DNA from: Cyclobacteriaceae bacterium
Lineage (GTDB): Bacteria > Bacteroidota > Bacteroidia > Cytophagales > Cyclobacteriaceae
Length of the DNA stretch: 7,606 nucleotides
Reading direction: 5' to 3'
Assembly (NCBI GenBank): GCA_019751475.1
Contig: JAIENH010000663.1
Coordinates: 1-7,606 of the forward strand
Made by a program: the position numbers and the translations under genes. The first letter of the stretch is position 1; each line of letters opens with the position of its first letter. Under the pieces are notes generated by a model. That model saw only the letters and a program-made list of their open reading frames with translations, made no database searches and was not told where the DNA came from. Of the stretch, positions 6,151 through 7,606 are shown one piece after another.

Positions 6151-6216
6151 ATGCCTTCAATCCTCCCCACCTTCGAATACTACATCTTCATCTCCTATCG
6201 CCACAACGATAGATGA
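6151..6216 (+). pseudogene. Truncated 5' end of a TIR-domain gene
   Basis: A 21-codon frame starting at ATG 6151 reads MPSILPTFEYYIFISYRHND and ends at TGA 6214-6216 one codon later. The segment FEYYIFISYRHND (8-20) is a very clear opening of a TIR domain, whose first strand is D/Y-x-F-I-S-Y-R-x-x-D. In Bacteroidota, long TIR proteins, some fused to other domains, commonly open with a short SILPxFEYDIFISYRxND; this is from memory. The similarity stops at HND, where the expected continuation with Gly, Trp and the second helix is replaced by unrelated DNA. This is therefore a 5' remnant left by deletion or recombination, not a working gene. It starts 10 bases after hicA and ends 31 bases before the sulfatase ATG. 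A micro-peptide cannot be excluded. Confidence 0.6.
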
Positions 6217-6247
6217 AAACCAATCGATTCACCAGACACATAAAGCT

Positions 6248-7606
6248 ATGAGGCCATTCCTGCTTTTGATTTCTCTTGCTGTTTGCTGGGAACATGGATT
6301 GTCTCAAAATCAAAAACCCAACATCATCTATATCATGAGCGATGACCATGATGATGACGCCATCAGTGCGTATCGTTTGCTGCGAGGGGGCCAATCTAAT
6401 ATTCCCATTCAAACAAAGGCATTGGATAAAATGGCGCGTGAGGGAATGTTGTTTAAGCAAGCGTTTGTTTCCAATTCAATCTGCTCGCCAGCGCGGGCAA
6501 CCATACTCACTGGAAAGTTTTCGCACTTGAATGGCGTAAAAGACAATGTCACCCCGTTCGATACTTCGCAATACACCTTTATCAAGCAGATGCGATCAAG
6601 TGGATATCAAACGGCCCTCATCGGCAAATGGCACTTGCACATTCGCCCATCTGGTTTTGATTATTTTAGTATTCTGCCGGGGCAGGGGCGATACTACACT
6701 CCGCAGTTCGTGAGCCCGAAAGACACTGCTACGTTTCGCGATGGATATGTCGCGGAGGAAATAACGCGTCAAACTATTGAATGGTTAGAGAAGAGAGATA
6801 CCAGCAAGCCCTTTATGTTGATGATGCACCACAAGGCGCCTCACCGCAATTGGATGCCCGCCTTGAAATACGCGGAGTTATTTTCCAAAATAAAATTTAC
6901 AGAACCGCACACCTTGTATGCCGATTCCACAAATAAAGGCAAGGCTTTTCGCGACCAGCAGATGTCCATCCTCAACGACATGGATCTTTGCACGGATTTG
7001 AAGATCAGTCCAAAATTTTTGGAAGATATTCCAAACTTGAAACCACCGCGTGAGCAAATCAGGGGATACGAGTACCAAATGAAATTAATACCCGAGGTCA
7101 CTCGCAGACGTCTGCAGGAAATTTATGCAGAGCGTGGGAGAATCTTGCAAAGCCGCAGGCCAAGTGGCAGAGAGTTGCTCGCATTGAAGTATCAATGGTA
7201 CATGCAAGATTACATGGCGTGTGTGGCTTCAGTGGATGAAAGTGTAGGTCAGTTATTGGATTACCTCGATTCGAAAGGCCTTTCGGAAAACACAATTGTT
7301 TTTTACACGAGCGATCAGGGATTTTACCTTGGCGAAAATGGCTGGTTCGACAAACGGTTTATGTATGATGTATCGATGAAAACTCCGTTGATCGTTCGGT
7401 GGAAGGGGCACATCAGGGGCAATGTAGTGAGCGATGCCATGGTTCAGAATATCGATTTAGCACCCACTTTTTTGGATGTGGCACACGTGCCTGCTCCGAA
7501 AGATTTGCAAGGCATGAGTCTGATGCCGCTATTGTCAGGAACGATTAAAAAATTCTCCCGGCCATCGCTTTATTATCGGTACTATGAATTCCCCGATCCA
7601 CATCAT
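6248..7606 (+). CDS. Secreted Cys-type sulfatase, 3' end beyond the window
   Basis: 453 residues are visible and the frame is open to the right edge. Sulfatases hydrolyse sulfate esters, here probably of extracellular glycans, after one Cys is converted to formylglycine by a maturase. The first 20 residues form a signal peptide (RPFLLLISLAVC core, cleavage near GLSQ), so it acts in the periplasm or outside. Seen in order: SDDHDDD (31-37) with the metal-binding Asp pair; the signature CSPARATILTG (79-89), with C79 as the residue to be modified; GKWHL (126-130), with the active-site Lys and His; HHKAPHRNW (194-202); and TSDQGFYLGENGWFDKRFMYDVSMKTPLIVRW (354-385), with the second metal pair D356-Q357 and K369. 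The core is complete; only the C-terminal subdomain is missing from view. The substrate cannot be told. A polysaccharide-utilisation locus with susCD-like genes could follow outside. No clear promoter lies just upstream; the start follows the TIR stub scar by 31 bases. Confidence 0.93.
   Translation, partial: MRPFLLLISLAVCWEHGLSQNQKPNIIYIMSDDHDDDAISAYRLLRGGQSNIPIQTKALDKMAREGMLFKQAFVSNSICSPARATILTGKFSHLNGVKDNVTPFDTSQYTFIKQMRSSGYQTALIGKWHLHIRPSGFDYFSILPGQGRYYTPQFVSPKDTATFRDGYVAEEITRQTIEWLEKRDTSKPFMLMMHHKAPHRNWMPALKYAELFSKIKFTEPHTLYADSTNKGKAFRDQQMSILNDMDLCTDLKISPKFLEDIPNLKPPREQIRGYEYQMKLIPEVTRRRLQEIYAERGRILQSRRPSGRELLALKYQWYMQDYMACVASVDESVGQLLDYLDSKGLSENTIVFYTSDQGFYLGENGWFDKRFMYDVSMKTPLIVRWKGHIRGNVVSDAMVQNIDLAPTFLDVAHVPAPKDLQGMSLMPLLSGTIKKFSRPSLYYRYYEFPDPHH

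Noticed and set aside
1..7606. CRISPR array, tRNA, rRNA, transposase or integration site
   Set aside because: I found no regularly spaced repeats, no tRNA cloverleaf or CCA end, no rRNA-like stretch and no transposase or integrase motifs on either strand.

Overview
The window looks like a piece of a Bacteroidota chromosome, most likely from the Cytophagales or relatives. The clues are a short CarB without the C-terminal allosteric domain, no Shine-Dalgarno sequences before starts, two perfect matches to the Bacteroidota -7 promoter box TAnnTTTG, secreted proteins with short leaders (one a lipoprotein), a secreted sulfatase, and a fragment of a TIR-type protein start that I associate with this group. 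All legible genes are on the + strand.

Layout. (1) 1-1601 is visibly AT-rich and holds two accessory genes: a protein open at the left edge whose motifs resemble the uracil-DNA-glycosylase-like fold, and a secreted protein with degenerate YwqK/MORN-like repeats. (2) 1602-1789 is intergenic, with a perfect 9-bp inverted repeat and a likely carB promoter. (3) 1790-4606 is carB, the carbamoyl-phosphate synthase large subunit, with both ATP-grasp halves intact but ending where the regulatory domain would begin. (4) 4607-4867 is intergenic, with a perfect 12-bp-stem hairpin and a second small hairpin; it may be a dispersed intergenic element. (5) 4868-5380 encodes a lipoprotein of the glyoxalase/VOC fold with four plausible metal ligands. 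(6) 5519-6140 is a compact three-gene cassette: an unrecognised 68-aa protein, a short HicB antitoxin and a HicA toxin. (7) 6151-6216 is a 21-codon stub of a TIR-domain gene. (8) 6248 to the window end is a secreted Cys-type sulfatase whose 3' end lies outside.

How the genes work together. carB is a housekeeping gene for arginine and pyrimidine precursors; carA is not adjacent. The three-gene cassette is the only clear functional unit: HicA would be an mRNA-targeting toxin, HicB its neutraliser. This HicB lacks the DNA-binding domain of long HicB proteins, so the upstream 68-aa protein is a candidate for an extra regulatory or antitoxin part. The TIR stub 10 bases after hicA marks a deletion or recombination scar, so 5.4-6.25 kb looks like a turnover site between core genes. 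The most interesting items are the tripartite cassette and the TIR scar. I see no rRNA, tRNA, CRISPR array, transposase or origin.
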